A DNA stretch of 64,000 nt. Source: Taxillus chinensis. Lineage: Eukaryota; Streptophyta; Magnoliopsida; Santalales; Loranthaceae. The number at the start of each line of letters is the position of its first letter. The stretch's first letter is position 1. Position numbers and translations under genes: made by a program. The stretch lies in NCBI GenBank assembly GCA_023512835.1, contig CM042087.1:54942397-55006396 (forward strand), in the 5' to 3' direction. Positions 47,118 to 58,500 of this stretch are shown here, one piece after another. The notes below the pieces were generated by a model, which saw only the letters and a list, made by a program, of their open reading frames with translations, had not been told where the DNA came from and made no database searches.

Positions 47118-48352
47118 TGGTACCACCGAGGAGAGTTGTTTGAGGCCAAGGCCCGGCAGAGGAGCCCACGATAGAGTCGGGACACCAGGGGCAGCAAAGC
47201 CCACAGCAGAGATCGTCAGCTCCCGTTGTGGGACCTGATTTGGCGGCTCAAGTGTTGATTCAGTCACAGGAGGCCATGCAGGGTATGCAGGGCTGGATGA
47301 GGGATATGGCTAGAGAGGTGGATGAGCTGAAGAGGCAGCAGCAGCCTCAGCAGGAGGAGGCGAGGGTGGTGCAGGATGTGCACCAGCAGGAGGTCGTGAT
47401 AGAGCCAGTGCGACGAGGGGTGGACTGGGCTGCATAGTTTTTGAAACATGCACCCAGGACTTTTGAGGATGGTTCGCTGCTAGAGGCAGCCGAGGACTAG
47501 ATTAGGTGGACAGAGGACATCTTTGAGATGATTGGAGTGCCAGATGAGGAGCGGGTGAGAGTGGTGACGCACTATCTATTGGGTATCCCACGTAGCTGGT
47601 GGGAGCCCACTAGAGCTGTCCATGGCAATCAGATGAGTTGGAGAGAGTTTGTGGAGTGCTTCTTTGGGGAGTATTTTCCCAGCTCATTATAGTATGCATG
47701 ACGGAGAGAATATTATGAGCTTCAGCAGGGTAGCCAGACTGTGGGTGAGTATGTGCAAGCCTTCACAGATTTAGGGCGGTTTGCTCTTGAGGCTTGGGAA
47801 AAGGAAGCCCGTAAGACGCTGGATTTTATTCAGGGCTTGAGGCCATCTTTGAAGAAACAGCTGGAACCGATGCAGTTGACCAGCTACCGGGAGGCGGTCG
47901 ACAAGGCACTCATTATTGAGCGAGGTCAGGATCAGGCGAGAGCCTAGAGGCCCAACGGTTCGGCAGGTCCGAGCAAGAAGAGGCGGAGTGGGGAGAGCAG
48001 TGCCGCTCAGCCTGAGAGGAGGCAAGTGCAGAGGGTTTCCAGCCAGGTGGTGGGATCCCGTGAGAGTTTAGCCAGTTGGAGGTCAGGTACTTGTTGGAGT
48101 TGTGGTTTGACTGGACATTTGTCGAGAGACTGCCCGAGGAAAAGGATGACATGCTTCCGATGCGGGAAGGTGGGACATGGAGCTAGGGAATGTGTTACCC
48201 TTAGCTCGACCAGCAGTGTAGGTCCTCGTCCGAGAGAGCAGGGACAGAGGCGTGGGGCTCCATCTCAGAGGTCGGTGCCACCGGCACAGAGCACACAGAC
48301 GCGACCTGTGGTGCAGCGGCCTCAGCGGGAGTCACAGGGTCATGTTGATTAG
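47118..48352 (+). pseudogene. Gypsy-2 gag (nucleocapsid), broken
   Basis: Likely ATG at 47118 (MVPPRR), with a stop after eight codons and further stops near 47434, 47498, 47688, 47697 and 47945. The retrotransposon-gag domain is clear: FLKHAPRTFEDG, YLLGIPRSWWEPTR, FVECFFGEYFPSS, ELQQGSQTVGEYVQAFTDLG and FIQGLRPSLKKQL. Two zinc knuckles are intact: CWSCGLTGHLSRDC (about 48092-48133) and CFRCGKVGHGAREC (48152-48193). It would bind and package element RNA. Confidence 0.9.
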
Positions 48353-48359
48353 CGGGGCA

Positions 48360-48703
48360 AGGCCCCAATGGGCTAAGCTAGTGGCCGTGGGCCACGAGGG
48401 AGGACTTTTGCCCTTACCAGCAGAGAGGCAGAGGTTCCACCAGTGGACGAGGCAGGAGCAGGACCTTCAGTGGTGAGAGGTACCATTATCATTTCTCATA
48501 CTATCTGTTCAGTTTTGATTGATACTGGTGCTACTCATTCTTTTATTTCGTATGCTACGGTGGTTGGATTAAAGTTAGACCAGGAGACAGTGAGTCAGTC
48601 TCTGTTGGTTGCTTCACCTTTGGGTGGAATTGTGATACTTGAGAGTATCTGTCGTGCTTGTCGGGTAACACTTGGGGGTTTTAACTTGTTATGTGATTTG
48701 TAG
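48360..48703 (+). pseudogene. Gypsy-2 protease, truncated by deletion
   Basis: The aspartic protease keeps the active site SVLIDTGATHSF (about 48509-48545) and then HSFISYATVVGLKLDQ. At 48703, after LLCDL, the text jumps directly to the RT entry APVLFAKKADG. Roughly 150-200 codons of protease C-terminus and RT N-terminus are missing. Confidence 0.88.
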
Positions 48704-49815
48704 CTCCAGTGTTGTTTGCCAAGAAGGCGGATGGTTTGCTTCGGCTGTGTATCGACTACCGAAAGCTGAACTAGGTGACTGTGAAGAACAGGTACCCATT
48801 GCCGAGGATCGATGACCTGTTTGATCAATTTCGTGGTGCGAGGTGGTTTTCCAAGATAGACTTGAGGTTTGGATACCATCAGTTGAGGGTTAGGGAGGCA
48901 GATATCCCTAAAACCGCATTCAGTTGTCGTTATGGGCATTATGAGTGGCTTGTGATCCCATTTGGGCTCACGAATGCTCCAGCAGTGTTTACGGGATTGA
49001 TGAACCAGGTGTTTGCTCCATATTTAGATATGTTCATTGTGGTGTTCATCGACGATATTTTGGTCTATTCAGCGACCAAGAGGGAGCATGAGGAGCATTT
49101 GTAGGTTGTGTTGCAGACCTTGCAAGAGCATTGATTGTACGCGAAGTTCACGAAATGTGACTTCTGGTTGCAACAGGTGCACTTCTTGGGGCATGTGGTA
49201 TCTTCAGAGGGTATCACAGTGGATCCTGAGAAGATCGAGGCGGTTATGTCGTGGAAGAGGCCCATGAATGTGTTTGAGATTCGTAGCTTCCTTGGTTTGG
49301 CAGGCTACTATCGGAGGTTCGTGGAGGATTTTTCTAGGTTGGCAGCTCCTATGACGAACCTGACCAGGAAGGGAGTTCCTTTTGTTTGGTCTGATGCTTG
49401 TGAGAGTGCTTTCATGGAGCTGAAGGCACGATTGACCTCAGCACCTATCTTGATTCTTCCACAGGAGGGTGTGCCTTTCGAAGTGTATTGTGATGCTTCT
49501 AGGGTGGGACTTGGTTGTGTGTTGATGCAGGCTCGGCAGGTGATTGCTTATGGATCTAGGAAATTGAGGCCACATGAGCAGAACTATCCCACGCATGATT
49601 TGGAGTTGGCTGCAGTGATCTTTGCACTTAAGAGCTGGCAACATTATCTCCTTGGGGAGAAGTTTGTGGTGTATACGGAACACAAGAGCTTGCAATATAT
49701 TTTTTCTCAGCGAAACTTGAACCTTAGGCAGAGGCGGTGGGTGGAGTACTTGCAGCAGTTTCAATTTGATATGTTGTATACCTCTGGCAAGGTAATGTGG
49801 TGGCAGATGCTCTGA
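48704..49815 (+). pseudogene. Gypsy-2 reverse transcriptase and RNase H
   Basis: RT begins at the APVLF motif and runs CIDYRKLN (TAG after it), [37 protein letters not shown], the catalytic [11 protein letters not shown] (49042-49074), then two stops near 49103 and 49132. A long open frame 49135-49815 follows with connection motifs ([30 protein letters not shown]) and RNase H ([68 protein letters not shown]). The final VADALSR motif is in another frame at 49800. RNase H catalytic D and E look intact. It makes DNA from the RNA and removes the RNA strand. Confidence 0.93.
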
Positions 49816-50880
49816 GTAGGAAGAGCAGGGCCGTGGTTGCCCATTGTGCCATTAAAGAATGGGAAATGATGGGCCAGTTGGCGGTGATGAGGTTGCAGAT
49901 GGTGACCAGTGGGGGACGGGGGACCCTTAGTGTTATTGTCGCAGTCCCTGAGTTGCAGTGTAGGATCATAGAGGATCAGCTGGGAGACATTAACTGTGAG
50001 GTCACCAGGGACAGGATTCAGACTGGATAAGTATCTTCTGATTGCACTGAAGATGCAGAGCATATATTGAGGTACAGGGGTCGACTGATAGTTCCCACTT
50101 CTCTTCAGGAGGAGGTTCTTCAGGAATTTCACTAGTCATGGTTAGTTGTACATCCTGGTGGGACCAAGATGTATCATGCCGTGAGGAGGCAGTATTGGTG
50201 GCCAGGCCTGAAGTAGATCGTTGCTGATTATGTGAGGAGGTGTTTGACCTGTAAGCAGGTCAAGGCAGAGCACCTGGGGTCAGCTGGTGAGTTGCAGTCC
50301 TTGCGAGTGCCAGAGTGGAAATGGGACCACATAACCATGGATTTTGTCACTAGAGTTCCTCGTTCTAGGGGACACAACACTATATGGGTTATTATGGACT
50401 GGTTGACCAAATCAGCGCATTCTATTCCGATTCGGGAGACAGACCCAGTGAGGACTTTGGGACAGAGGTATCTTGATGTCATTGTGCAGTTACATGGAGT
50501 CTCATTGTCTATTGTATCTGATCAGGATGCTAGGTTCACCTCTCAATTTTGGAGACAGTTACAGCGAGCTTTGGGTACCAGGGTGAACCTGAGTACAGCC
50601 TTTCATTTGCAGACGGATGGTCAGTCGAAGCGGACGATTCAGACGCTCGAGGATATGTTGCATGCCTGTGTCCTAGATTTTGGAGGTTGTTGAGAGACTC
50701 ACCTTCCTTCGGTGGAGTTCTCTTACAATAACAGTTATCAGGCCACGATTGGGATGGCTCCGTGTGAGGCGTTGTATAGGCGGCCTTGTAGGTCACCCTT
50801 GTGTTGGGCACAGACGGGAGAGACAGCGGTTCTCGGTCCTGATATGGTTCCAGAGACCATGGAGAGTTTGAGGTGGGGGA
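49797..50880 (+). pseudogene. Gypsy-2 integrase with catalytic Glu replaced, truncated
   Basis: From VADALSRKS (49800) through a linker to the zinc-binding HPGGTKMYH...CLTC region (about 50154-50257; TAG after WWPGLK). The core has HITMDFVTRVP, then WVIMDWLTKSAHSIP, VSDQDARFTSQFW and LQTDGQSKRTIQTLEDM. The last motif normally has the catalytic Glu (SER); here codon 50628-50630 is AAG (Lys). A TGA follows DFGGC. The C-terminal part EFSYNNSYQATIGMAP, EALYRRP, then VLGPDMVPETMESL is in a shifted frame. Sequence stops matching integrase near 50880. Confidence 0.9.
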
Positions 50881-50883
50881 CAA

Positions 50884-51453
50884 GTGTTGACCCGGAAGGG
50901 AGTGAAGTTTGAGTGGACTGATAAGTGTCAGCAGGTGTTTGAGGCTCTCAAAACCCGTTTGACCACAGCACCTGTGTTGTGGTTACCTAGGGAGACGTCC
51001 TATATGAGGTGTATTGTGATGCGTCCAGGATTGGTTTGGGGTGTGTTTATTTCTCCCCGTTGTGGACGCCGGTGCTTTGGGAGAGATTCCAAACTATCTC
51101 TGCGGTTTATTGGTCCTTTTGAGGTTATGGCTCATGTGGGGCCAGTGGCCAACCGGTTAGCATTACCACCGTGGTTGCGTTGGGTGCACAATGTGTTCCA
51201 TGTGTCCCAGTTGAGGAAGTATCATGCTAACCCCACTCATGTGATTGATTGGAGGACATTAGATATTAAGGATGACATGTCTGTTGTTGAGGCCCCTATC
51301 CGTATATAGGATCGATGAGAGAAGCTTTTGCGTGGTTATGCTATTCCTTTTGTTCGTGTGCTGTGGCAGCATCGTGGCATTGAGGAGACATGGGAACGTG
51401 AGTCCATGATGCGTGACCAGCACCTGGAGTTGTTCGAGGATGAACAATCTTGA
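50884..51453 (+). pseudogene. Gypsy-1 pol end: RT/RNase H connection fused to integrase C-terminus
   Basis: The open frame starts inside the RT-RNase H connection (LTRKGVKFEWTDKCQQVFEA, LKTRLTTAPVL) and reaches the RNase H start (in a shifted frame [16 protein letters not shown]). It then jumps near 51055 to the integrase C-terminus: KLSLRFIGPFEVM, GPVANRLALPPWL, VHNVFHVSQLRKYHANPTHV, then after two stops LLRGYAIPFVRVLWQH and ETWERESMM, ending TGA 51451-51453. Most of RNase H and the integrase core are deleted. Because gypsy-1 RT left off at 39843 just before this connection region, I read this as its continuation, with about 50 codons lost at the junction. Confidence 0.75.
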
Positions 51454-51590
51454 GGGTGGGAGGTGGCTGTTGGCCAAAAGAGTGATGTGATTTCCTGTGC
51501 TAGCTGTTCATGATGTGTTTTGTATTGTCCTTTTTAGACATTAATTTGTATTTGAAATGTGTATTTGTGACATGCGGGTATGTGTTATAA

Positions 51591-52022
51591 GCATTGTGGT
51601 GGTGCTTTATTGAGTTTATGGACATATGTCTTGTTATGTGCTGTGTGTGGTGTATGATCCATTAGTGTGTTGTGCCTTACGGTTTTGCATAATGGGTTGC
51701 ATGTGTTTGTTATTCCTTGCGGTTCCAGTGGCATGTTGTTTCTTTTCGAGGACGAAAAGTTTTAAGGGGGAGAGGATGTAATGACCCATGTTTCTGGAAG
51801 AGTGTTCCGGAAGCATTGTGTTGGTGCTTTATTGAGTTTATGGACATATGTCTTGTTATGTGCTGTGTGTGGTGTATAATCCATTAGTGTGTTGTGGCTT
51901 ACGGTTTTGCATAATGGGTTGCATGTGTTTGTTATTCCTTGCAGTTCCAGTGACATGTTGTTTCTTTTCGAGGACGAAAAGTTTTAAGGGGGAGAGGATG
52001 TAATAACCCGTGTTTCCGGAAG
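51591..52022 (+). repeat. 222-bp tandem duplication spanning polypurine tract and LTR start
   Basis: GCATTGTGGTGGTGCTTTAT starts at 51591 and GCATTGTGTTGGTGCTTTAT at 51813. Each copy continues through GGACGAAAAGTTTTAAGG, the GGGGGAGAGGA tract and the first ~35 bp of the LTR (TGTAATGACCC at 51777; TGTAATAACCC at 51999). The element thus has two adjacent polypurine-tract/LTR junctions. Confidence 0.9.
51979..51998 (+). promoter_or_regulatory. Gypsy-1 polypurine tract
   Basis: AAGTTTTAAGGGGGAGAGGA lies directly before the 3' LTR; an identical tract lies 222 bp upstream. Confidence 0.9.
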
Positions 52023-53287
52023 AGTGTTGTTTCGGATGAGTTGTTTCGGATGAGTGTTGTTCTGGATGAGTTGTTCCAGATGAGTGTTGTTCCGGATGAG
52101 TTGTTCCGAATGAGTGTTGTTCTGGATGAGATAAGTGAGGTGCCTATATAAGGAGTTTGAGATCTCTTGTTTTTAGGTTGAGGGTTCATTCCGTCAGCCG
52201 CCGCAGAGAGAGAGAGAGAGTGCGAGAGAGAGAGAACTCTTTCCTGATCGTTATTATTGTAATTCGCGTGGGTGGACGGCATCTAGCATGGGAGCAGGAG
52301 CAAGGAGGATTCCTCTGAGGTAGGAATTCTATTGAACCAATTCTAGGGTGAGATCTTGTGGTAGTTGATTTGTGGATTATATAGGTTTATATATATATAT
52401 ATATGTAAATTCATATAAGTGTGATCTCCTATATGAATGTTGGCCTTCAATGGCAAGTTATGTTTGGGTATGATGATGGGGATTTTCGGGTTCGTTCATG
52501 TGGCAGCGGACCTTGGAGGCGTTTTGGGTGTCTGCGCAATTCGTTCAGCAGTTGAGTTCGTTAAGGTTGGTTCCGCAGTCGGGCCTCGTGGGAAAATCTT
52601 GGGGTTTCTGGGGGAGTCATGTTTGAGAACATAATAACTGGATATGATAATAATGGTTTGGGTGATGGTTGTTGAATACATGTGTTATTTGATGTAATGT
52701 CAATGTATGTTATTGTGTTGTGCTTGTTAATGTGCTATGTGGGACTATGGAGCTTGTATGGCTGTGGTTGTGGTAGCCTGTGTGGCTGTGGAAATGTTTG
52801 TACATGCCTTTGTGGTTTGTTTGTGTGTTGACATATTTATAAATGTTGATTATAACCTGTTTATAGATTATCGCCACGACACTGCACTTATGCACGTTGA
52901 CATGTAGATGTTAGGAGCATGGGATGGGTTGGGAAGACATGATCCCTACTGAGCTGTGGTTGCTCACCCCTCCTACTGTATCTTGTTTGTTTTCAGGAAC
53001 CTACAGGCATTAGGTGGGAACACTAAGGTGGAAGACTAAGTTATCTGCTGTGTTTTGTTTTATGTTATTTTGAGGGAATTAATGTAACCCCAATGGGGGA
53101 AACGATGTAAAAGGTATTTAAATTAATAAAGTAAAGTGGTTTGTCTTATGGATATCTATTGTGGTTTGAATTTAATAAAGTTATGTGATGTCCTGTGTGG
53201 TATTATTTATCCCAAGCCCTTGTTCACCGTGTAGGCAAAGGAGAGTCACAAACTGGTTTCCTCGGGTTGGAAATCCAGGGCTTGACA
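51999..53287 (+). repeat. Gypsy-1 right (3') LTR
   Basis: TGTAATAACCCGTG ... CAGGGCTTGACA, 1,289 bp. It matches the left LTR in order: GGATGAGTTGTT repeats, TATA box CTATATAAGGAG (about 52144), GA tract, putative intron (52320-52996), GCCTGTGTGGCTGTGG words, transcription-end region and terminus. It is followed by the TGGAA duplication at 53288-53292. Confidence 0.95.
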
Positions 53288-53292
53288 TGGAA

Positions 53293-55589
53293 AGAATATA
53301 AACTATGTAAGGAGAATGACCACCTTCCTCAAATCACTAGAAAAGTCACCAAATTGCAAGGATTTTCAAGATTTCTCATTTTCTCTTTCTCCCTTTTCTT
53401 GTTTTCTTGCATTTTTGTTTACGTATTCATGAGCAAAAAGCCGTAATCATAATTCCTTGTCCTTATATATGCCAACACATAGTTATACGCTACCCATAAA
53501 GGATTTATTTATTTTATGTCCCTACACCTAGTCTAAAGTGGATGAAAAACTAGATACGCAACACTATAGCATTTAATACTTACATAGCTGCACAAAATTT
53601 ATTTGCAATATATATATAGAGAATATAATGTGGAAAGCAAACAAAAACCAAGATTATGCCAAGACAAGAATTGTATTAACTCAAATGTTATATAAACACA
53701 ATGAGTGGTAATTTGTTGAATTATAATGAAAACCTATTCTATGATTTTACCAGACAAGAAGACAAGAAGATGAATGTATGTTCCTCTATTTTCATGCTTA
53801 TGCTATATCGCTTATTAACATTCAAAAACTTTCAAAACTTTTTTACAAGAGTTACAATATCTTCGATTTATATATTCACATCTAAGAGTAAAAAGAAAAC
53901 TCTTAAACTGCCATTGCGTCTTCTTCATATTTTCATATGGTAACAGAATCTTCAAAATATGAAAACTTTTTAATCCTAAGTTTTCTCAAATTTTTATAAT
54001 AAACTTTCTATTAATCTTCATCATATAGATACCATATCATCACTTTGTCATTTATGAGTGTCGGTAGATACAAAACTATTAAGTCAAAGCCCTAGATTTT
54101 TTATTTAGGTTTTCATTCTATGATTTGGATAACTTCTGATTCAAAGGTCTTGAGGCCTCAAACTGTTCCTTGAAGAACCACTGTCATGAGTCTTAGCTCT
54201 GTCTCAAACCTTTCATCAAAACTTCTCTTCAAGTCTTGCTTTGAGACTTCTTCATCGAGGCTAAAATCCTCTTCATTAAATAAGTTTGTTGAGCTTTTGT
54301 TTTGAATTTTTACTTTTGAAACACTTCATTGAACCTTATTTGTCTCAATACTTCTTAGTTTTTAAATTTCTTCGTTCTAAAACTTCTTTTCTTATAGTCT
54401 TTGTTGTTTTGAGACTCAGATTAAGTCTTGAATTGAAGTGTAGTCTCAACTTGAAAATGACTTGTACACTTTTTTATCAATTATCCAATAATCACAAGTA
54501 AACAAGTCGTCATTAAAAGTGTAATAGTTAACCAAACCCATGAACCAACATCTATTTTCCCATTAAAATACCTAAAAGACAAAATTTCCTCGAAGTTCTT
54601 AGACTCTAATTTGAACTTTAATATAAACAAATCAATCAGACACATAGCCACACCATTAACAAAATATTCTCAAAATCAATCTAAGGTAATCTCCTAAATT
54701 ATTCCAAGTGTTTATCATGGATTCTTGATTTTAGTTGCTCAAACTACAGATCCTAAAAAAGGAATACCTTCACAACTACAAAAGTTATATTGAATTACAA
54801 TCACTTTACCCTGTGATGTATATTGAATGTTGTTGGAATCATTAGCATGAAGATAAAATTTCATGACAGTACATATGGTAATGAGTTTTGGGTAATGTTC
54901 ACCATATTACCCAAGTTATAAGAAATTAAATTTCTTTTGAAAACTTATATTGCTTGTTTTTGGGTATCTAATTGCTAAATGTGAATGCACTAAAATTGTA
55001 GATGCCAATTAAGCACTTAGAAGTACACTTACCATAGAACATAACCAAAATCACCCAAGAAAAGGACCACATTTAATTTGGGTGATGGTTGAAAATATTA
55101 ATAATGGTGGATACAATCTAAAATTTATAAAATCAAAATAAAGGTGGAATTTGTTGTGTCTATTTCCATTTTAATTTCTATACACTTTTGAAAATAATGA
55201 AGGAAAAAAATCAAGAACAGAAAATTATTCACGCGAGTTTGAATATTTACATGTGAAGATTAATTGATCATAATTTCAAATGCATTGTTGGTAGATTATT
55301 CATTACTGATATTGTGAATATATTATGAATAAAGTGTTATATTTATCAGTGGCAATATATTGTAATTATAGCACTTAGTGATTCAAGTACCTGTACCTGA
55401 GTTGGGGGTCCGGCATTCAAAAAGGTTGACTTAGACCTGACTTGGGATGGATGGCTATCAAAATTTCCCAATAGAGCCAAAAAAATACAAAACAAAACAA
55501 TTATACGAAAGACATCAAACGGACGTGTCCATGTCCTACCCCCCCTACAGGCTACAGTAGACCGCCGCCGCAGCTTCAAACTTCAAACT
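53293..55589. other. Gene-poor spacer right of the nest; 3' flank of the bHLH gene
   Basis: No gene is recognised. 54060-54540 is a low-complexity mosaic of CTTCAA / CTTGAGAC words resembling 23400-23870 on the other side of the nest in style. The last ~250 bp (55346-55589) would be the 3' untranslated region of the minus-strand bHLH gene. Confidence 0.4.
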
Positions 55590-58500
55590 TCAACATGTTG
55601 GGCTTCCGCCGTCTCGTACGACTCTCCCGTGGGTGTCGGGTGGGCCGGTAACCTGTCGCCTTACCACCTCTGCAACTACCCGTCTCACGGCTTCGCGGAA
55701 CGACGTTTCGTCCCAATCGTGCTCCTGCCATCATCATCATTGCAATTTGCATACAAACTTTAATTAAATGAAAACAATATGAGTATATTAAATTATCATA
55801 TATTGGTGAGTGAATTGACGTAGATATGTCATCTTCCGATGATTAAACTATTTTTTTTTATTGATTTATAAATAAGTTGGCTTAATGTTCTGGTGATTAA
55901 ACTTCCTTTTATTTAAAAAGAAAATGATTTATAGCTAGTAAATGGTTGTCGAGATTGGAGGTTTTCTCGGGTTTTCTTGAGGATTGGGGCTTTTATAGTC
56001 ATGGGTGAATTGCTTTTCTTGTATAGTTTTAACTTTTGCTTCACAGAGAGTTTAATCTCAAAAGGCCTGAATTTAAAATTAGTTGATATGCAACTATCAC
56101 AACTTGATTATTTAGATTAATGGGAGCCAATAACCATATTTTATTTTATTTTATTTTAAAAAATATTTAATATTTTTAATAGTTAGAACATGTTTATTTT
56201 ATTTTAGTTATTTTTTATTTTGTTCTCAACTATTTTAAAATTTAAAAGAATAAAAATATGTTTTCATTTTTTGTGACAATCTTTACGTATATATTCTTAA
56301 TTTTTTATACTCGAAAAAAGATTTTACAATTTGATAACGAAAATACCAAAAACAGTTTAATGCTCTTATGTTTTGACACCATTATTTAAATCTAGTCATT
56401 TAAACTTGCTGAGTCAATTTAACAACGGATGAAAATTAATTAGACTCAAAAATACAAAAAATTGATGAAAAGATTTATTATTGTTTTTGTTTGGTTGGGT
56501 AATGGAGTTTTACAATGGCACGTGTATTTATAATGCAAAGAAAGGTATTTACCTCTACTCTTAATCTAAAGATGACTCGATGAAGATGACCCGATTCTTC
56601 CATCGGAGTCGACTCGGCTTCCATGGACAGCAAACTCACATTCTCAACTCGCTTCAAGAAATCCAGTACCCGAGTCGCCAAATCCGACAAAGAAGCTTCC
56701 CCTCTCAAGCTCACCCTCAGGTTCACCCTTCTCTCCTCCGACGTCATCGATGAGGCAACGTTTTCAGTTTGAACGCCTAGTCTTTCTTCCGAAGCGCCGC
56801 CCGCACCAAATTCATCTCCGCCGTCGCTGCTGCCAGCGGCGGTGGAAGTCGCTTGTTTCCCCCGCAAAACCTGCGCCTCCAGCTGTTCGTTTTCTCTAGT
56901 CAGCTCCGAAACCTGAGCCTTCAAAGACCCCAAGTATTCCCTCGCACTGCCAAGCACTGATGCCTTGTCTCTCTGCGTGTATTCATATACGAAATTAATA
57001 TATATTTGATCTATGTATGGTGAAGAATGTTGGAGTTCCTTTACACGTACATACACCATAACAGTTTGGAAAAAGAAAAGAAAAGAGTCTCCAAACACAC
57101 TACACATATTTTAACTACTGGTGTTATAACTAACAAAACAAAACATATATAACAAAATCTAGCTATATCTCCCAAAACATATATACATTCTTGGTCTGGG
57201 TATTATTTTTAAATTAACTTGGGTACTAATTAATTGACTATTAATTAATTACCTTGATTCCAGGAGGGAGGAGAGATCTCAACGCCTGAAAGCTTTCATT
57301 GAGTTTCTCTCGGCGTTTGCGCTCGGATATCATGTGATGCAGCTTAGTGGTGGTGGGTCGGCTGGCATGCGGCATTTGTTGGGATTGGTTTGTCCTTGTT
57401 AATTGTAAACCACGCAAGCTTCTCAAGAAGGCCATCACTCGCTTCAGCGTGCTTTGCCTCTCGAGGCGACTGCCTGATCCGGTCTTCATCTGCACTGCCT
57501 TGCTATATTTATACTCTATGAAAGCACCAGTTCGTCGGTTATGTCCATAAAGAGGAGGAGGAGGAGGAGGAAATGATTTAGTGGCAAGCACGGCCTCCGT
57601 CGTCCATGCTGGGGCTTCACTCACTTGAGCGGGAAATCGGAAGGCATGCAAATGGTGCGAAGGGGTAGCGGTATTGGTTGTTGTGGTTGTGTTTGTGGTT
57701 GGTTGTTGAAGGACTTGCCCTATGGAGCCTGTGACCTCTTTCTGGATCTCTGCAGGTGGGTTCATTTGGTTGATGTTGAAGAGAAGAGAAGAGTTGTCTG
57801 GACTGTCCAAGGAGACGGATCTCAATGATGACGTTGAGGACGAGGAAGGCCTTTTTCGTGGAGTTGTCGGCTGTGGAGGAAGCTGTTTAGGCGGCGGGGG
57901 CAGACAATGCGGTCTAGAGAAATCCTCCGGAAACCAGGCCCTCAATTCCTTTTCCGTGTTGATCTCGCAAATATACAACGGCAATACTCAGATTCAATCC
58001 AAGGGCACACGCCGCACATAATATTAATGATTATTTTTATGGTGGGTGATTGTACAAGTCGAACTTAACTTGATTAGCATGATTGATCAATGATTAGTGA
58101 AATGAATCCGTGATTTACTTTGTGATGTGGTTCGAGTTTTATGCACGCTCATCAAATCTCAGTAGTTTGAGCTAGGGTTAACGTACGTGCTGGGAACACA
58201 TAATATTACCTGAGGCTCGTTGGAGAAACCCAGCTCCACTTCACCACTTCTACACCCCATGAATATTGCTGTCTGTGGTGTAGATATACAGAGAGAAAAA
58301 TGTATTTGCTTCATCATAAATTGATTGCAGTAATGAGGTAAGAAATAGATTGCAGAAATCAAAGTAGCACAGAAGCCCAAATACAGGAGAATGTAGATTT
58401 TCTTTTTTCTTGAAATGCACAAACCTTAATCCTTGCTACCTGCAGCAAAGAAGCATAATTTGTCACCACATTTCGTACTAATAAAACTACTTAAATAGTT

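Larger units (their letters stand above)
39844..50880 (+). mobile_element. Gypsy-2: second Ty3/gypsy element without a 3' LTR, inside gypsy-1
   Basis: It comprises one truncated LTR copy (39844-41265), a second and longer LTR (41266-46623) broken by a solo LTR and an internal duplication, a perfect PBS at 46627-46638, then gag, protease, RT-RNase H and integrase. The sequence leaves gypsy-2 near 50880, and the next bases encode a gypsy-1-like RT/RNase H connection segment. No 3' LTR and no target duplication are found, so the right boundary is a deletion, recombination or template switch. The LTR ends (TGTARAGACTCG ... GGGCATGACA) differ from those of gypsy-1, but the internal sequences are related. 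Confidence 0.8.
24016..53287 (+). mobile_element. Gypsy-1: outermost Ty3/gypsy element, interrupted and internally deleted
   Basis: A single LTR retrotransposon expanded to 29.3 kb by later insertions. Its own parts are the left LTR (24016-25370), an eroded PBS (25374-25385), a gag tail plus protease and RT start (about 25806-26628), more RT (39348-39843), the end of pol (50884-51453), a polypurine tract and the right LTR (51999-53287). The copia element 26629-39342 and gypsy-2 (39844 to about 50880) lie inside it. No recognisable gag core remains, and most of RNase H and integrase is missing. The closing pol motif (VLWQHRGIEETWERESMM) is of the chromovirus, Tekay/Del-like kind, by inference. 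The two LTRs differ visibly (roughly 7% by eye plus indels), so the element is older than the copia insertion. Confidence 0.85.

Noticed and set aside
53195..53446. Open frame crossing the right edge of gypsy-1
   Set aside because: It joins LTR sequence to unrelated flanking DNA across the insertion junction and has no homologous motif.
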